Source of the DNA: Sycobia sp. Sy_11
Lineage: Eukaryota > Arthropoda > Insecta > Hymenoptera > Epichrysomallidae
Length of the DNA stretch: 64,000 bases
NCBI GenBank assembly: GCA_018907035.1
Contig: JACCIC010000099.1
Coordinates: forward strand, 372,001 to 436,000
Direction of reading: 5' to 3'
In this document: in pieces, positions 1-13,624 of the stretch
Position numbering within the stretch: the first letter of the stretch is position 1
Layout: each line of letters begins with the position of its first letter
The notes under the pieces: generated by a model
Database searches by the model: none
The model's input: the letters and a program-made list of their open reading frames with translations, nothing else
What the model was told of the DNA's origin: nothing
Program-made: the position numbers and the translations under genes

Positions 1-27
<27 letters not shown>
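1..27. repeat. (CT)n microsatellite at the left edge
   Basis: An uninterrupted CT dinucleotide run opens the window and probably continues beyond it. About 150 bp of less AT-rich sequence follow, to roughly position 180, unlike the AT-rich DNA after that. Confidence 0.9.
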
Positions 28-31
<4 letters not shown>

Positions 32-2784
32 GCGCCGGTGCTCTTATATCTGTACCACAGCGTACACTGACCTCTCAGTCCGAACTATCTCCGTTACGCT
101 TTGCTCTCTAGAACTTGGACGACAAGAAGTAGCGCTGGATTTTAATGGACGGAAAAGCGTCGCAAGTCACGTCCACTTTCATTTAATTATTTTTTTTTTT
201 TAGTTAATCATCGTAATTTATTTGATGAATAAGTACGTGTACAATTGGGCGATAATTAAGTTAATCTATAATTGCAAGTTAAAAGCAACTAATTTAAAAG
301 GGTATTTTTCGGTAATATTATTCATATTCTAAAAATATATACTTCTTTCGTATCTGAGACATAAAAGCTGTTATTTCTGTTTTCTTTGTAGGTATGTCGA
401 ACTCGAGGAAAATTACAATATTTATTATCTGCTTGAAATAATTAGAAATTAACGAAATACTTGAGTAGTTTATGTATATAAAGTATGGTTTGATTTAAAT
501 AAGAAATTAATGCATATTTGAATTACTCTAGTTTATACGTTGTTTACATAATTAGATGATGTACATGTCGCTTCCACTTTACTGATATACATTATAAAAT
601 ATTTTTTATTATTATACATTTTCTTTATTATTATTTTATGCATTATCTACAAACGTTCATATACAGTCAGAATAATTACTAATACTACATAAGAGTTCGT
701 TTTGGGGACAGAAAATGCTGATTTTCCATTATAAATATTAATCATTCAAAATTACTACTGTTCTTGTCAACAGTTTTGCAATTCTTCAATTACTGATAAA
801 AGTGTAAGTCGTAACTGTGTAGCCAGGTTTCAGCTCTAAAGTACAGGAGGTACCTTATAAATATATCCCTCACCATAAAAATATTGAAGCTTCTGACTGT
901 ACAAAGTCAACTAATTCCCATTCGCTCAAACAGTAGCTTCTCCTTGAGTCTCATCGATGATCCATCAAAAGTAACCATTACAGCTAAAAAAGATAGAAGA
1001 AAAACGCACAGCCCGAGAACACCAAAATAATAGTCTTAAAGAAACTTCCATAGAATGAATAGTTTAAAGTCAATTTTTACCTACTAAAAAGCTTATTATA
1101 TCTAAGATCGAAAAATACCTGCTCAATTTTGAAATTACAAACAATTTCCTATACGAAACCTTTAATTATTAAAACATTCTTAATGCAACTTCAACATTTA
1201 CAAACAAAAAATAAGACTAAAAATTATGTTCATTCATGTCAGAAAAATTAACAGAATTTTTTCAATACTTACTAGTTACGGAAAGCACTGGCAATAAATC
1301 AAGTGAGTCAGAAATGCATGCCCTATAATACGAATAACGGATAAAAATATTTAAGATAATTATTTGAAACTGCAAGAGCATCTTACCACGAATTGTAGAA
1401 TCAGAAAGTAAACGGTCTTGCATTGACATTTTAATCTGTGTCGAAACATGACTGTTCTAGAAGGATGAGATTAAACTGGCTTTATGTAATATCTATCATT
1501 ATGGAAAAACTATTATTATATAAAAATATTATTTCGCACCATTTGTTAGATTTAAATACTCCAATTCAGTAATTTATAGAGTTATGCGACATAAGATTAA
1601 ATATTTGTAACCCGCTATAAATATTGAATCATACAGTACTGTAGATTTTATTCTTGAACAAATACTGTTAATATTTTGTAAAATAATAACCTTAATTTTG
1701 CTATTTATAGGTGGCGCCAATGCTCACAATACTTCTTGTAATTGTTTTGAAGCAGACGATACGCAACCAACATATATCAACTTATATTGGAACTGTCGCT
1801 CTACTTTTTTCTACTCTAAATATTTCTGATAAAATAAATGTACAATCCAGCGATGAGACCTGTAACTCTGGCCATTTTTTGTTATTTCTAAACGGCTGAA
1901 CAGAAAAATATTTTTTTAAAAAAAGCTTTTAAGATAAAAATTGCTCGAACAAATTGGATATAATTCGAGGAGCTCATCAGAAAGTTTCATTATTCATTCT
2001 TATAATGCGAATATAATATTAAATCTGCAAGCGACAAATATGATTTTTTTCTAAAAACAGTCTCAGAAACTATAAAAAATAGTACTCCAACAAAAAAATT
2101 TAAATACATCGGACCAGATAACAAAAATCCAATCTCCGTGGTGTGGTGCTGAATGTGAACAAATAAAAAATTAGTTATCACATATACATACAAGAAATAT
2201 AATAAGACCAATGAGATAGGTGATCTAATCGAATACAAAAAGCTATGTTCACTGGTTACCAAAATATTTAAATTTAAAAATAAAAAATGTTTTATAAAAT
2301 GTTTACAGCTACATAAACTTTCAAACAAATCCAAAATATGTAAGACAAATGTAAAAATTTAACAAATAACTGGATGTAAACCAAATCCACAATAGTTCTG
2401 ATAATCTGAAAAACAAAGTCGCAGTAGAAACATCAATTAGTAAATTATGCATTTCATGGATATCGATGTCTCCAAATATTGCATTTTTTCATTTTCTCTA
2501 AAACTTCTCTGAATTTTACTCTGTTTTATCTTCTAACAGAACAAAATCATTCTCAGATATGAATGGTATAGATATTGAAACCATCGAAATTCTTTTTAAT
2601 ACATTTAAACTTATTTTCCGGGACATTTTGAATAAAATCTATTCTTCCTGTAATTTTTCTATCATCTAGAAACATTGCTTCATTAATTTATACAACTTGG
2701 ACTTTAACATTATTACTAGCCCTGTACCGATAAATACTAAATTTGCCCAACAAATACGATATTCAAATTCTCCCAACCAATTTG

Positions 2785-2965
2785 TCGATGAGCCTCAACA
2801 CCAAACACCGAAGATCTGGCTAACAGAAGTATATCTATAGTGCTTGATGATTTTGTTGCCACTGTGGAATGCATTGATTTTAATGACGCCATGAGGCGTT
2901 CTGTTGATGGTATCGAAAATAGAAATATTAGTATGTTTTCGACTCATTTAGCTCTCTGTAAAGCT
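2785..2965. other. Coding-like patch, unassigned relic
   Basis: This patch is less AT-rich than its surroundings and stays open in frames on both strands for about 57-64 codons (plus frame from the GCC TCA ACA triplets to a TAG; minus frame from 2915 downward). I see no start codon, convincing splice sites or family match. It may be a decayed exon or transposon fragment, or chance. Confidence 0.2.
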
Positions 2966-4610
2966 TAGTCCTAGAGTAAGAAATAATAATTATTAGATTT
3001 TTTTTAAATCAAAAGATTTTCCATTTCTTATGACAATATAATGGCAATAGATTGTCTATCTTATTTTATTGAATCCTTTCTTATAGCGAAAAGTCAGGAA
3101 AAAACTCAATAATAAGTACTTCAAATTATGAAACAGTTAATATCAATAAACTATTATCTGCTAATATATATATATAAACTTTTTACAAAATATAATACTT
3201 GACTAAACACAGGAAGCGATTAAAAATATTGGTTATACAAAGTGTAAAGTTTACTTTGAAAAATATTATCCAAGTTGCAGACAACTGTGGTAAAACCTTC
3301 AGAAGGAACTTACTGTAAACCGTTAAGTGAATCAGATCTAAATGGTGTAATTTTCAGAATCATAACTATGGAAGAAGCATAATTAATACCAAAGAGTATA
3401 AATGCGAAATCGAACTCGTAAATATTAACCACATATGTGGCAATATAGACCCCACGACGTCAAAATGTTAAATATGATAAATAATTTTCAAAATCTTAGA
3501 TTTCAGTTATCATTAAGTATAGAAACTGTCGTCTGTAAACCACATTCACGTCCTGTAAACATCTCCTACATTTCATCATCAAATGAAATTTCGAATCTAA
3601 AATTATTCGTTTTAAAAATCTATCATTCGATTTAAAGTATTTTATAATTATTTTATAGTATTTTATTTAATTTTTTCTATAAAGTTAAACTGATAAACCT
3701 GCTTAAAAGGTCTCCATATCTCAATTAAAAGACAATTTTGTTCTTTCTTTTGCCATTACAATCAATGTCAAAATAAGTCAGTCACCCTTCAATCTTGGGC
3801 CAAGCCTAAATGGAGATGCTAGTAATTTATATTATAGAATGAGTAAGAAGACTTTTAATTTATAATTACTTCCATAAATCGCAATAATGAATAATGTGCA
3901 AAAATATTTAAATTATGAAATTTTGAAATATATTTGTAACGAAGAATACTAAGTCAATCCCATGAGTATCTGTAGAAGCTAATAAATACATGTAATATTT
4001 GCTTCTATATCAAATTTTATGCACAATAATGTTAAATAATATATTCTAAAACACGTGCCTAAATCGCTAATGAATAACTCTGAGAGGAATCGGCCGGATC
4101 AGCAATGTAAATGGTACGCTCAGGCCGCATATTCAGTTTTTATAACGAAGAGCAGAAAATACAATTTTATATCCTCAGATTTAAAAAGAAAATGCTCATT
4201 TTATAATATTATGTTTAAATATTGCCTTTAGATTTAAATTTTAAGAGCATTAGTTTTTAAATTTTCTAATTGAGGGACTGCAAAATTGGAATTTAGGCTT
4301 CTTGTTGTTAAAAATTTGTTTTCCAGTTTTATAAAATTATGCGTAAAATATTAATAGTTATAAAATAATTGTAATTTGATAAAGAATTTAGAAAATTTTA
4401 CTACAGAGTTTTTTTAATTAATAAAAAAATTTCAAAAGTAATAAAATTTTGAAACATAATAGTAGTGACAATAAAATATATCCAATATATAGTGACATCT
4501 AACGTATCTTAAGTAAAGCTGAAATTAAATCGATAAGATAGAGCACTAGTTTATCTTATATAAAATTATCAACGCTCCGCAATATGAAAATATACAATTT
4601 ATTCTAATAT

Positions 4611-4624
4611 ATGTGTGTGTGCGC

Positions 4625-4655
<31 letters not shown>

Positions 4656-4667
4656 TGTGCGCGCGCA
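4611..4667. repeat. Compound (TG)n/(CG)n microsatellite
   Basis: Alternating purine-pyrimidine run of TG, then CG, then TG and CG units. Such runs are the classic Z-DNA-prone type. Confidence 0.9.
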
Positions 4668-6766
4668 ATATCAGTAGTAATTCACTTGTCCCACTATACG
4701 ATATTTTTTTTTTTTTAATACTTGCAATAAATATCGTTGTTGATTTTTGTAGTTCAGAGTGATGTAACACTTAAATTATTTAGTATTGATATAGGTATAG
4801 AACAGTAAAGTATTAATTAATACATTATACTTTTTGACAACGTTTCGACAGGTGATTTCCTATCTTGTTCAGCCATAAAATGTTTATTAAAAGTGCATAA
4901 AATGGTTAAGAAATTTATGAACAATACCTCATCTGTATATTAACTTACACGTTACTGTAAACATGGTTTTAAAATTTTTAAAATTTTAAGAATTTCGGAA
5001 TTTTGTAAAGTAATTTTTAATTTTTAATTGACAAGATAAATAAAATATATAAATCGTGTCCACCATCAAAATTATCATATATATCATTTGATATGCCCAG
5101 AAATAATTATCAGACTTCATTTATGAAAAATACTTAATTTTATTCATATTTGATTTCAACAAACATATTTACAAAAGTTTTAATTCGTTTTTTTACTTAT
5201 TTTATGATAATACTATTATAAATTATGATGCGTTCTTTTAAATCTATATATCGATATGTAAAATTTAAAATTATACGACATATAATTTTAGTGATTAAAA
5301 ACATTTTGATTGACTATTTGACATAAAAAAATCTTTCTAAATTGAAAACATTATTTTCATCGTATTCTAATTGTTAAAAATGGTTATAAAGGAAGAAACA
5401 CTGTATATTTTAAATAACAAATTTAATAAGTAGTAAACGTAACAACCGTGTATGTATTAATAAAGTTGGTAAACAATATTCAAAAATAAATTTCAATTAT
5501 GACACGACTGACAATATAAGTGATTAAATGATTCTAATACTTAAAAATGCATAACTTTATATTATGCATTTATAATATTCAATGTCACAGTTGTCCTTAA
5601 TTGTTTTATAACGTAAATCAGATAAAAATCGATAAAAATTATATTAAAACTATAAGCACAACAATGTATTGACGAAAAATACATTGAAAATGTTTTTTGT
5701 GTGGAACTTAGAACATTATATATCAGTGTTCTTAGTTGTATTCATAACAATGTAACAATTTTTACCTTTGTAAAAAAACTAGCGCACATAAGAGAAAAAT
5801 GGCCTTAGCTTTATCATGTTAAAGAAATTTCTAAATCATTGCATTTTAAATACTTAGTAATTTAACTTAACATTATTCTTATCCCAAAATGTAGAATACA
5901 ATGTTTTTTGACTTACTAGATTAAAAAATGATGAAGTATAAAAATATTTACATTTTTTATAAATTAATGCAGATTGAAATTTATTATGTAATTTTATAAA
6001 TTTAATTAGCAAATATAATTACAGAATAAAACAACTAATATAGAAACTTAATAACAACATTTGTAATTTTGTTATAAATCCATCGAAACTAATTCCTTCT
6101 TAGCAGAACGTTGTTAACAAAGAGAATACCTGTTTACTCCACTGCTAATTAGGATTATTTTCGGATTATTATATCGAAGTCATCAGATCTTTCAAATTAT
6201 TATCGATAAAAAATTTCTTTTCTAAAAGCAACACAGAACTTCACTTTTTCCTGAAAGTGACATTGAATATCATCATTCGCTTAGAAAAAGGCATCACAAT
6301 AAATAAAAAGCGTCCAGTGCAACGTTACAACAGCCACACATCACAGCTTCTTCAACTGAGCATAGGCTCGTAAAGGATTTTCTATGAGGCAGCTGAGCAC
6401 TCCTTGATGAGCATAATACGGCAGAATGGATTTCCTGTACCACGACGACCATCGGTTCTCCATTTCGCAGGCACACTCCATTGAGAATACCGCTGGAACT
6501 ATAAACGTCATCGTAAAATTATTCATCAATGCACGCCAAAGATTTATTCTATACTCTATTCCAATTCGCTTGGTGAATATTGCTATGATGCAATTGTATT
6601 CTATATAATAATTCGTTTATGAAGCTTTATATTAAATTAATTAATTAATTAAACGTTCATTTATTTAATATAAATGACTCTAATGACAGCTTCTACAGAT
6701 TTCTGTTGCCTCACTGTAAATATAGGTATAAATAAAATAATAATAATTGATATGAAAAACTTTTTC

Positions 6767-6769
<3 letters not shown>

Positions 6770-6821
<52 letters not shown>
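6770..6821. repeat. (TA)n microsatellite
   Basis: About 25 perfect TA units, followed by three repeats of TTGCA/TGCAT-like sequence. Confidence 0.95.
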
Positions 6822-6823
<2 letters not shown>

Positions 6824-8586
6824 CATTGCATTGCAAAAAGATTTTAATATCATATAAGTTCAATCATTCCAGTATTAACAAAAAAAGGAAAACTTCATAA
6901 AGGATTTAACAGTATTTATCATATGTACACCTTAAATTTTTTAAACTAATTATTATATTAAATTCATAATACATTTATACTTATGTACATTAAATTGAAT
7001 AATAAATATTTAGAGCTTTTTATAATGTAATGAAAAAATAACACAGTATATCTACTTTATTGACAGCCGCAAGATTAATTTCAACTTTCATCTTCGATTA
7101 ATTTAAATGAATATAAATATATAAAGATTGTATTATAAATTCCTTTGTGTATTATACCAGAGATCGAGTCGGAAATTTATACTAATAGTTCAACGAATGA
7201 ATGTGAAAAAAGAGCATTAGCTTAGATTATCTACGGCCATTACCCTAGATAGATCAAGAGTTATATATTATCAAGGTATGCTTTTTGTTTTAAGAATGTG
7301 AAATCTACCCTTTACTATTAAAAATTTCATACTTTTTATTTATTAAAATTTTAAATTAATCTATACTATAAATTACATCTCACAATCTAGAATATGTCGT
7401 ACAATGTTTTACAAGTTTACAATGTAATATTATATATTTTTATTTTTTACACTATTTCAAACATTCACAAATATCTCTTACAGTGAAATTAAATAACAAG
7501 AATTGCTCACAACAATTTGAAATATGTATAAAATGCATTTATGATGAATGGAAGCTTTTTTGTGGTTTATAATCTAATTTCTTACAAGTCCTTTAAGAGA
7601 TTTTTATATTATTGAAATAAAAATATATTTACATATAATTTAATCTCAATTAAAAATATGTTATAATTTATAATAAATAAGGCTATATCAAGATACCAAT
7701 GGGTGAGCAATATTTGTATTCTCCAAATATGTTTCCAAATAACATAAAAACTATTCATTTTTTAGCAACTTCCGTAATCAGCGATCTATCTTCTCTAACT
7801 AAAAGTATTTAGCTAAAAAGTTAGAAGAAAAATGATAAAAGTCTTTGAGCCAAATTTTGAAAAAACCGTATTTATTAAGATTATCAAGACAAAGAAACTT
7901 AAGATAACTATGCTCCTCGCGGTCAAATAAATAATTCTAATATATAAAATACATAATAAAAAATAGAAAAATATTTAATAAAGAGAAACCCTGTTTTATA
8001 CATTAACATTATTGAGAATGTCTTACTTATCACTAGTTTTAAAATAGTTTGAAAAAAGAAAATGTTCAAGGAATTTAAAAAATTATTTTTATGTTTAAAC
8101 ATTATAATCACACTAGTGGTATATAAATATAATACAATTTACAAAAATTACTTGCGATTTCAAATTTACTATATGAATCACTCGTTCATATCAAACGTGT
8201 AAACAGTTAAAAGTTCATTCTAATTCCATTGCTTGTAGGATATCGACTTGATCCAAAGCTCCTTTTTTTTTGATAACAGTTATCATTTTTCGATTATGTA
8301 ACTTTCAATACTTTAATTTCAGCTTTGGACCTATAAAAACTCATTTGTCATATCCTGTGACTCAGTAGTAATACACCAAAAAAACTAATCGTTTTGTTTT
8401 TCTTATATTCTTTATTTTGGTTCCTAATAATTTTTTGATAAAATATAAAGTTATCGAGTAATTTAGAAAAATCATTCGAAAAAATGTTATTTTTGGATGG
8501 AAATGGATGTTTTTAATCGAATCAATATCACAAAAATCGATTTACCGAATTCAGTTGATAGATATGTTTTTGCTTGATTTGATTGA

Positions 8587-8592
8587 TTTATT
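8587..8592 (-). terminator. Candidate poly(A) signal of the PAQR3-like gene
   Basis: AATAAA on the minus strand lies 264 nt past the PAQR3-like stop codon. The 3' UTR between is of ordinary complexity. Other AATAAA-like sites occur further on (near 8410), so the true cleavage site is uncertain. Confidence 0.4.
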
Positions 8593-8855
8593 GTTTTCGT
8601 AGTGCATTGTTAATGCAATGCTTTTAACTCGAAGGAAAAAGCGCGCATCTTTGTAATACAAGTTTATATGTTTGAACTATTTCCTATCTACTCAAAAAAT
8701 TTCATGTCAATCGGTGCTTACCAATAGAAATCGAAGATCACTGAATCACTGAACTAACTAAAGAATATTGCATTCACCTCTTTTGCTAAACTTCATTTCT
8801 CATAAACAATTAAACGATAGAAGCACATACCCACTGAATCGTCGTAAGCCGTATG

Positions 8856-9699
8856 TCATAATTGACTGAGACTGGGACACCCGTGGCTCAGTCGGTATTC
8901 GACGTAGAGCATGCCTGTGCTATGCCAATAATAGAGAGCTGCCACTACCAATATATGCCACCACTGATGTGAAGATCCAACGTAGTCCACGCAACCTTGG
9001 ATAAATTGATTTATTTAAGTATTATACTGATAAAGGTTTCTCGTTTACTTATGAATGCCTATATAAAGTTATCAAAGTGACTTAATTTTTTGTTAAAATT
9101 ATAATTTACCCTTGACTACTACTATTGCACCAAGTCTGAGTATTTGAATGTTTTTTATTATATTGAATAACATATTAACAAGCTATTGTTTATTATGTTA
9201 AAATATAGAGAATCGAATCTGATACATTAATCCGTTTATTTGTATAAATCAACATATTCAAATTAGTCCGACCCCTCATCCCTAGATTAATCAAAATATT
9301 AAAAATCGCGAATGTGCAGCTAAAATTCCGTCCAGCTCGATTGATTAACTCCGTACAGCGCGGTTAAGTATATACCTGGAAATAATCGCTCCGGCATTTT
9401 GCTGAAATAAATCAAGAAGGCCGCCCCGCTGATCGTGTACATGCCCAGCACTCGCGGCAGCAGTAGATTCACCACGGGATTCTCGAGGCCGCCCATGGCG
9501 ACGGTCCAGTGGAGGGTCGGCAGTACGCCGTAAGCTGCCCAGCCGACGAAGACAGCGAGCTTGAATTTCTCGTTGACCTGGTAGCGGGGCAGCTGCAGCA
9601 ACATCGCCACGATGAAGAACGCCAGAACGGTAACTAAATAGAATCGCTGCAATTTCTGGAATTGCGGAAACCCAGTTATTTAAGACTGCATGCGAGCTT

Positions 9700-9764
<65 letters not shown>

Positions 9765-11038
9765 TGGATGGATTCTCGCCTTTCTCAATGAATATACATA
9801 ATTATTATTTTGACGAAAGAGAAAATTGGAAAAAATAGACCGCGGGTGATGGTATATACTAAACGGGAGTGAAATTTTTATAGACGTATTAAGCCAAAAG
9901 AGAAAGCAAAATGGATGGTTCGAAACTAGTCTTTCAGGTAATTTCGAGAGAGCAAAGTGACAATTTCATGTGGTAAGCAAAAGAAATATTTTCTATATAT
10001 TTGCTGTGGGCAACATTTAAGTGTATCGCCTTTATTATATAGTGAAGCCATGATTGTATCTAAGCTAGTCATTTAGATGAATTGTTATATTTTAATTTTC
10101 ATTTAAAAATTTAATACTAGATTAATACATCTCTTTTGACCACTGTTTTCCACATTTTCAGTATCGTCACATTAACTTTAAAACGAAATTGAAAATTTAC
10201 GTAAATTTATTTTGTTCTAAATGAAATGATATGAATGAATTCCTCAGAAAATTATACGTTTTTTACTTAAAATAAATATCTTCCAAATGCATTGAATATG
10301 CGGCTACCATATATAAATCAATGTTGAGTAAAATATGTTCTGTATAACAGAATAAGTACAGTAAAAATAAAATTTGACCTACCTTATGACACCAAAATGC
10401 ATAATAAACTCCAGACATGTAAATTGCTAATAAACTAAGGGCAACTCCTAAAAGATCGTAGGAGAGAAAATACCAGTAATCTTTCTCGCTTCTGCAAGAA
10501 AATGTGTGATACACCGACGAAAGAATCATGCACGCCTGTAAAATTGAACAATAAACAGCATAAATAAACATTTCGTATAAAAATTAAACTTCGCATTCCC
10601 GTAAATTCACCTGAAAGCAAACCAGCAATAGGGCGCAAAGCACTTTATCTCCGAAAGGTGCAGTGATATTTACTAAATAAAGATCATAAAAGGTCAGTCC
10701 GCAAAATAGCATAAAACCTAGAATGTGACTCCATATGTTAATAGTTTCATTCGTCCACCAGAATATGCTGGAAATAAAGAAAAATGAGATTAATAATAAT
10801 TTTAAATTTCATAAATGCGTATGCATGTCGTATTTGAAATCGTTGACACCACTGACCTTTCAATGCATAACTTTGTAGTTAAATATCCTCTATAACCATT
10901 AAGTATGTACGGATTGAATCGTAAATACTCTGGAGCCAAGTGATAAGGTAACAATATCCTCATTTTGTCTTCATCCTCTGAGGTAACTGGACCTTTGATC
11001 GGTGAGTCCGCTAGTCCCTTTATTTTACCGACGGTCGA
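8856..11038 (-). CDS. PAQR3: PAQR3-like progestin/adipoQ receptor, exons 2-6
   Basis: Multi-pass membrane protein of the PAQR (hemolysin III-like) family; vertebrate PAQR3 is a Golgi protein that tethers Raf kinase. Exons on the minus strand are 11038-10857, 10767-10611, 10535-10383, 9655-9376 and 8995-8856. All have GT/AG borders and compatible phases (0, 2, 0, 0, 1), and the last ends at TGA. Joined to exon 1 they give 365 residues against about 311 in human PAQR3; the excess is a longer cytoplasmic N-terminus. Family hallmarks are the NETINIWSH segment after the first exon join, SSVYH (His185), an Asp at 202 in the next helix, GVLPTLHW, and the final SSHQWWH with HxxxH at 329-333; the His and Asp residues are the expected metal ligands. 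The intron between the last two exons is 380 bp, and a (TA)n tract sits in the one before it. The family assignment is firm. Function in this organism is inferred. Confidence 0.94.
9703..9757. repeat. (TA)n microsatellite in a PAQR3-like intron
   Basis: About 27 TA units, 50 bp upstream (minus-strand sense) of the splice acceptor of the exon at 9376-9655. Confidence 0.95.
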
Positions 11039-11476
11039 CTGAAATTAAATAAAAACCAAGATATTAGTTGAACGAATATTAACAGCATGTGAGCTAAAAC
11101 GTAAGACACTTAAATCAACTTGTAAATATTTTACCTTCGATATTTTAGTATAATTCAAAGTATTATTTAATATTATATTTTTTTAATATTATGTAATTCG
11201 ACTGCAAAGTATCAAAGTGCATTAAACGCGTCATTTGGTTTAGAAGCATTCTATTGCAAGTCTGAGAATGAAACAACCATTATACCAGTAAATACAAAAA
11301 AATACTTTTATGCAAGATTAATCATACGAGCCATATTAAAATCTCTAGACAACGCTTAGATTGGGAACTAAATTTTACTTTCATCGAGAGAAAGTTGCGG
11401 AATTGGAACATTTTTTAGGAAATAAGACTTCCATTTGCAGCACACACTCGAGTATAGTTATGTCATAAAATTTTAC

Positions 11477-11539
11477 CTTACTTGCTTTCACTTTACGCGT
11501 TCCTTTCAACTCAACTGCACCTTGAATATTTCGATCCAT
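11477..11539 (-). CDS. Possible alternative first coding exon of the PAQR3-like gene
   Basis: An ATG at 11539 opens a 21-codon frame ending at an AAG|GTAAAA donor in phase 0, exactly the phase needed to join the exon at 11038. It would give a short, basic N-terminus (MDRNIQGAVELKG...KASK) in place of the acidic 62-residue one encoded at 20254-20439. It lies only about 440 bp upstream of exon 2. There is no homology support, and phase agreement alone has a one-in-three chance. Confidence 0.35.
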
Positions 11540-12151
11540 AGAGCGGTGCGTGAAAATATAAAAACAAAAAAAAAGAAAAGAATTTACGAGACGCCTGTCA
11601 TACAATATCGATAATACTTGCAGATTTTCGGATCGATCGAATAAATGCGCGAGCATTAAAATTTGCGGCGAGTTGACGACCACGAGATTGACTATATATA
11701 TATATATGCATAATTTTCCGCGGTTCCATAAACCTCAGTAGTAAATAAATAGATTAGGCCTATAACCTCGGTCAAATTGGAGGGAAAAGCATGCATTTTT
11801 GCATTTTTCTTCAGATTTTCGCGCCCAACACTTTCTTCCGGCAATCATAAAGAATATACTCGTATCTATGCAGCCGAATATTCACCGATATCGAAATACC
11901 AGCGAGTCTTTACAGCAAGGAAGTTACAATAAAAAATACTTTTCTAATTTTGCCTATACACAAACTGCATATACAGTCTATTTGTCCGCTCTTGGCTTTC
12001 ACTAAATTATAATTTTTATTCTGGCATTTTGAGAGGTTGTCGGTAACTATCTGCGAGGTGTGCGCGTGCGCGCGCGCGCCTCTTTTATACGCTGTCCAAC
12101 AAACGCATATAGCCACGAGCAATAAAGTCGAAGAAAGTAAAACGAAGCGAG

Positions 12152-12154
<3 letters not shown>

Positions 12155-12201
<47 letters not shown>
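12155..12201. repeat. (TA)n microsatellite
   Basis: About 23 TA units. Confidence 0.95.
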
Positions 12202-12204
<3 letters not shown>

Positions 12205-12350
12205 TATAAGTGAAATTCAGGGAAGCGAGGTACTACTATATATGACCCTATTGTGGCAGACGTTTCATCCAATACATGCTTTGACAATTTGACTTAAATA
12301 CTTTTGTCCATACTATCTATAATAAACAATTAAACATTGGTAGTTCCATC

Positions 12351-12352
<2 letters not shown>

Positions 12353-12398
<46 letters not shown>
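12353..12398. repeat. (CT)n microsatellite
   Basis: About 22 CT units, uninterrupted. Confidence 0.95.
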
Positions 12399-12400
<2 letters not shown>

Positions 12401-13548
12401 CCCACCCTCTTTATGTTCATAAAAAAATTGATTTATTTAAATCTGACTTCTTGCTTCATAACAAAAATGCTTCGTAACACTGAATAAAATAATTATTCAA
12501 CTTTTCTATGAAATAGATATTGTTATAACTTCCCGAGAACAGTTTTGTAAAATTCGATGAATCATTATTATTACGGTGTGAAATAAATTTTCTTTATTTC
12601 TATTTTTAAGCCAATTTTCATATCTTATCCAACAATTTCGAAGTAATTGATATTTAAATTTAGTCGCGTCATCGTGTGCACAACAAAAAAATTCTTCCAC
12701 ACGTATCGCTAAATATCATCAGGTAATAACTTCAATAACAAACGGGTTTAAAATGCATCAATCGAAATTATCCGATATGACCGTGTAAATATTCCAAAAG
12801 TGTACTCTATATTCTTTTTCGAAGCGACTGCTGCGCAATTTCAATATCACTATATAGAGTTTCCCGACGGACAAAAGAAATTTCAAAATTAATTTAAAGC
12901 GCTCTGATTCTTTCATTAAAACAACAATGTCATTAATATTTATTAGGGATATTCTGAGATATAGACTCGACTGAGAGAAAAAATGACCGGTGATTTATGC
13001 ACCGTAGTAAGTAGTAGAAAAGACAGAAGGCGCATCGAAGGTCAGACCAGCAGTGTCCCACCTGTACTTAGATTACTTAAAAACACTGAATTCATAAGTG
13101 TTACGTAAAAAGTGTGATATGAGTAATGATATTTATAGCCGTGCATTAGTATAATTATTAAATAATTTTATATTTGATTATTTAAGAAGTGTATTAAATT
13201 ATTAGAGGGTAAGGTCACCTTATGATCTTGTACACGAAATAACCTATATATTCTCTACTTTCTAAATAGTAACACTTTGAAAATATAGACAAAGTAGTAG
13301 TTTGCGAACAGTTTTCGAGCTCGAGGTAATCTATTCCGAGAAAATTACAACTCCGTATCATTATCTTGGAAACGGACGGACATGTGGTTATATGGACTCA
13401 AAAGAAAAATCCGAAGCTGGAATAACGTTGAAATCCGCTATTTACACTTCTACCGGATACCACTGGCAAACCAAAAGGACTATCCAGGATGCCTATGTAA
13501 CTATCGCGTAGGCGCTCCAGGATAAATAAGAAGTGAGCCTCTATCGCG

Positions 13549-13557
13549 GGCTCTCTT

Positions 13558-13595
<38 letters not shown>

Positions 13596-13624
13596 GCTCC
13601 CCCCCCCTCTCTCTCTCTCTCTCA
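13549..13624. repeat. Imperfect (CT)n tract
   Basis: CT run broken by CG steps and a stretch of nine C. A short TATC/TACC repeat follows. Confidence 0.9.

Larger units (their letters stand above)
180..8555. other. AT-rich stretch without a supportable gene
   Basis: The open frames here are short, AT-driven and lack recognisable domains. It contains a TG/CG microsatellite near 4611-4667, a (TA)n tract near 6770-6821 and one short coding-like patch at 2785-2965. A hydrophobic minus-strand frame at 1990-2334 resembles nothing I recognise. The right end lies just downstream of the PAQR3-like gene's inferred poly(A) site. Confidence 0.6.

Noticed and set aside
1990..2334. Hydrophobic minus-strand frame of 114 codons, possibly a chemoreceptor fragment
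   Set aside because: Phe/Leu/Ile/Tyr-rich translation is expected from AT-rich DNA; no receptor signature, splice context or neighbouring exons found.
6353..6529. Minus-strand frame ending AYAQLKKL as the last exon of the PAQR3-like gene
   Set aside because: It fits the phase after the exon at 9376 but shows no PAQR similarity, whereas 8995-8856 encodes the expected SSHQWWH ending and also fits in phase.
8877..8925. Plus strand CGTGGCTCAGTCGGTA looks like a tRNA D-arm/A box
   Set aside because: It is the reverse complement of the last coding exon of the PAQR3-like gene (EYRLSHGC region), and no B box or cloverleaf follows.
13302..13511. Plus-strand frame of 69 codons
   Set aside because: It lies inside the inferred PAQR3-like intron, has no ATG of its own, no splice context and no similarity I can recognise.
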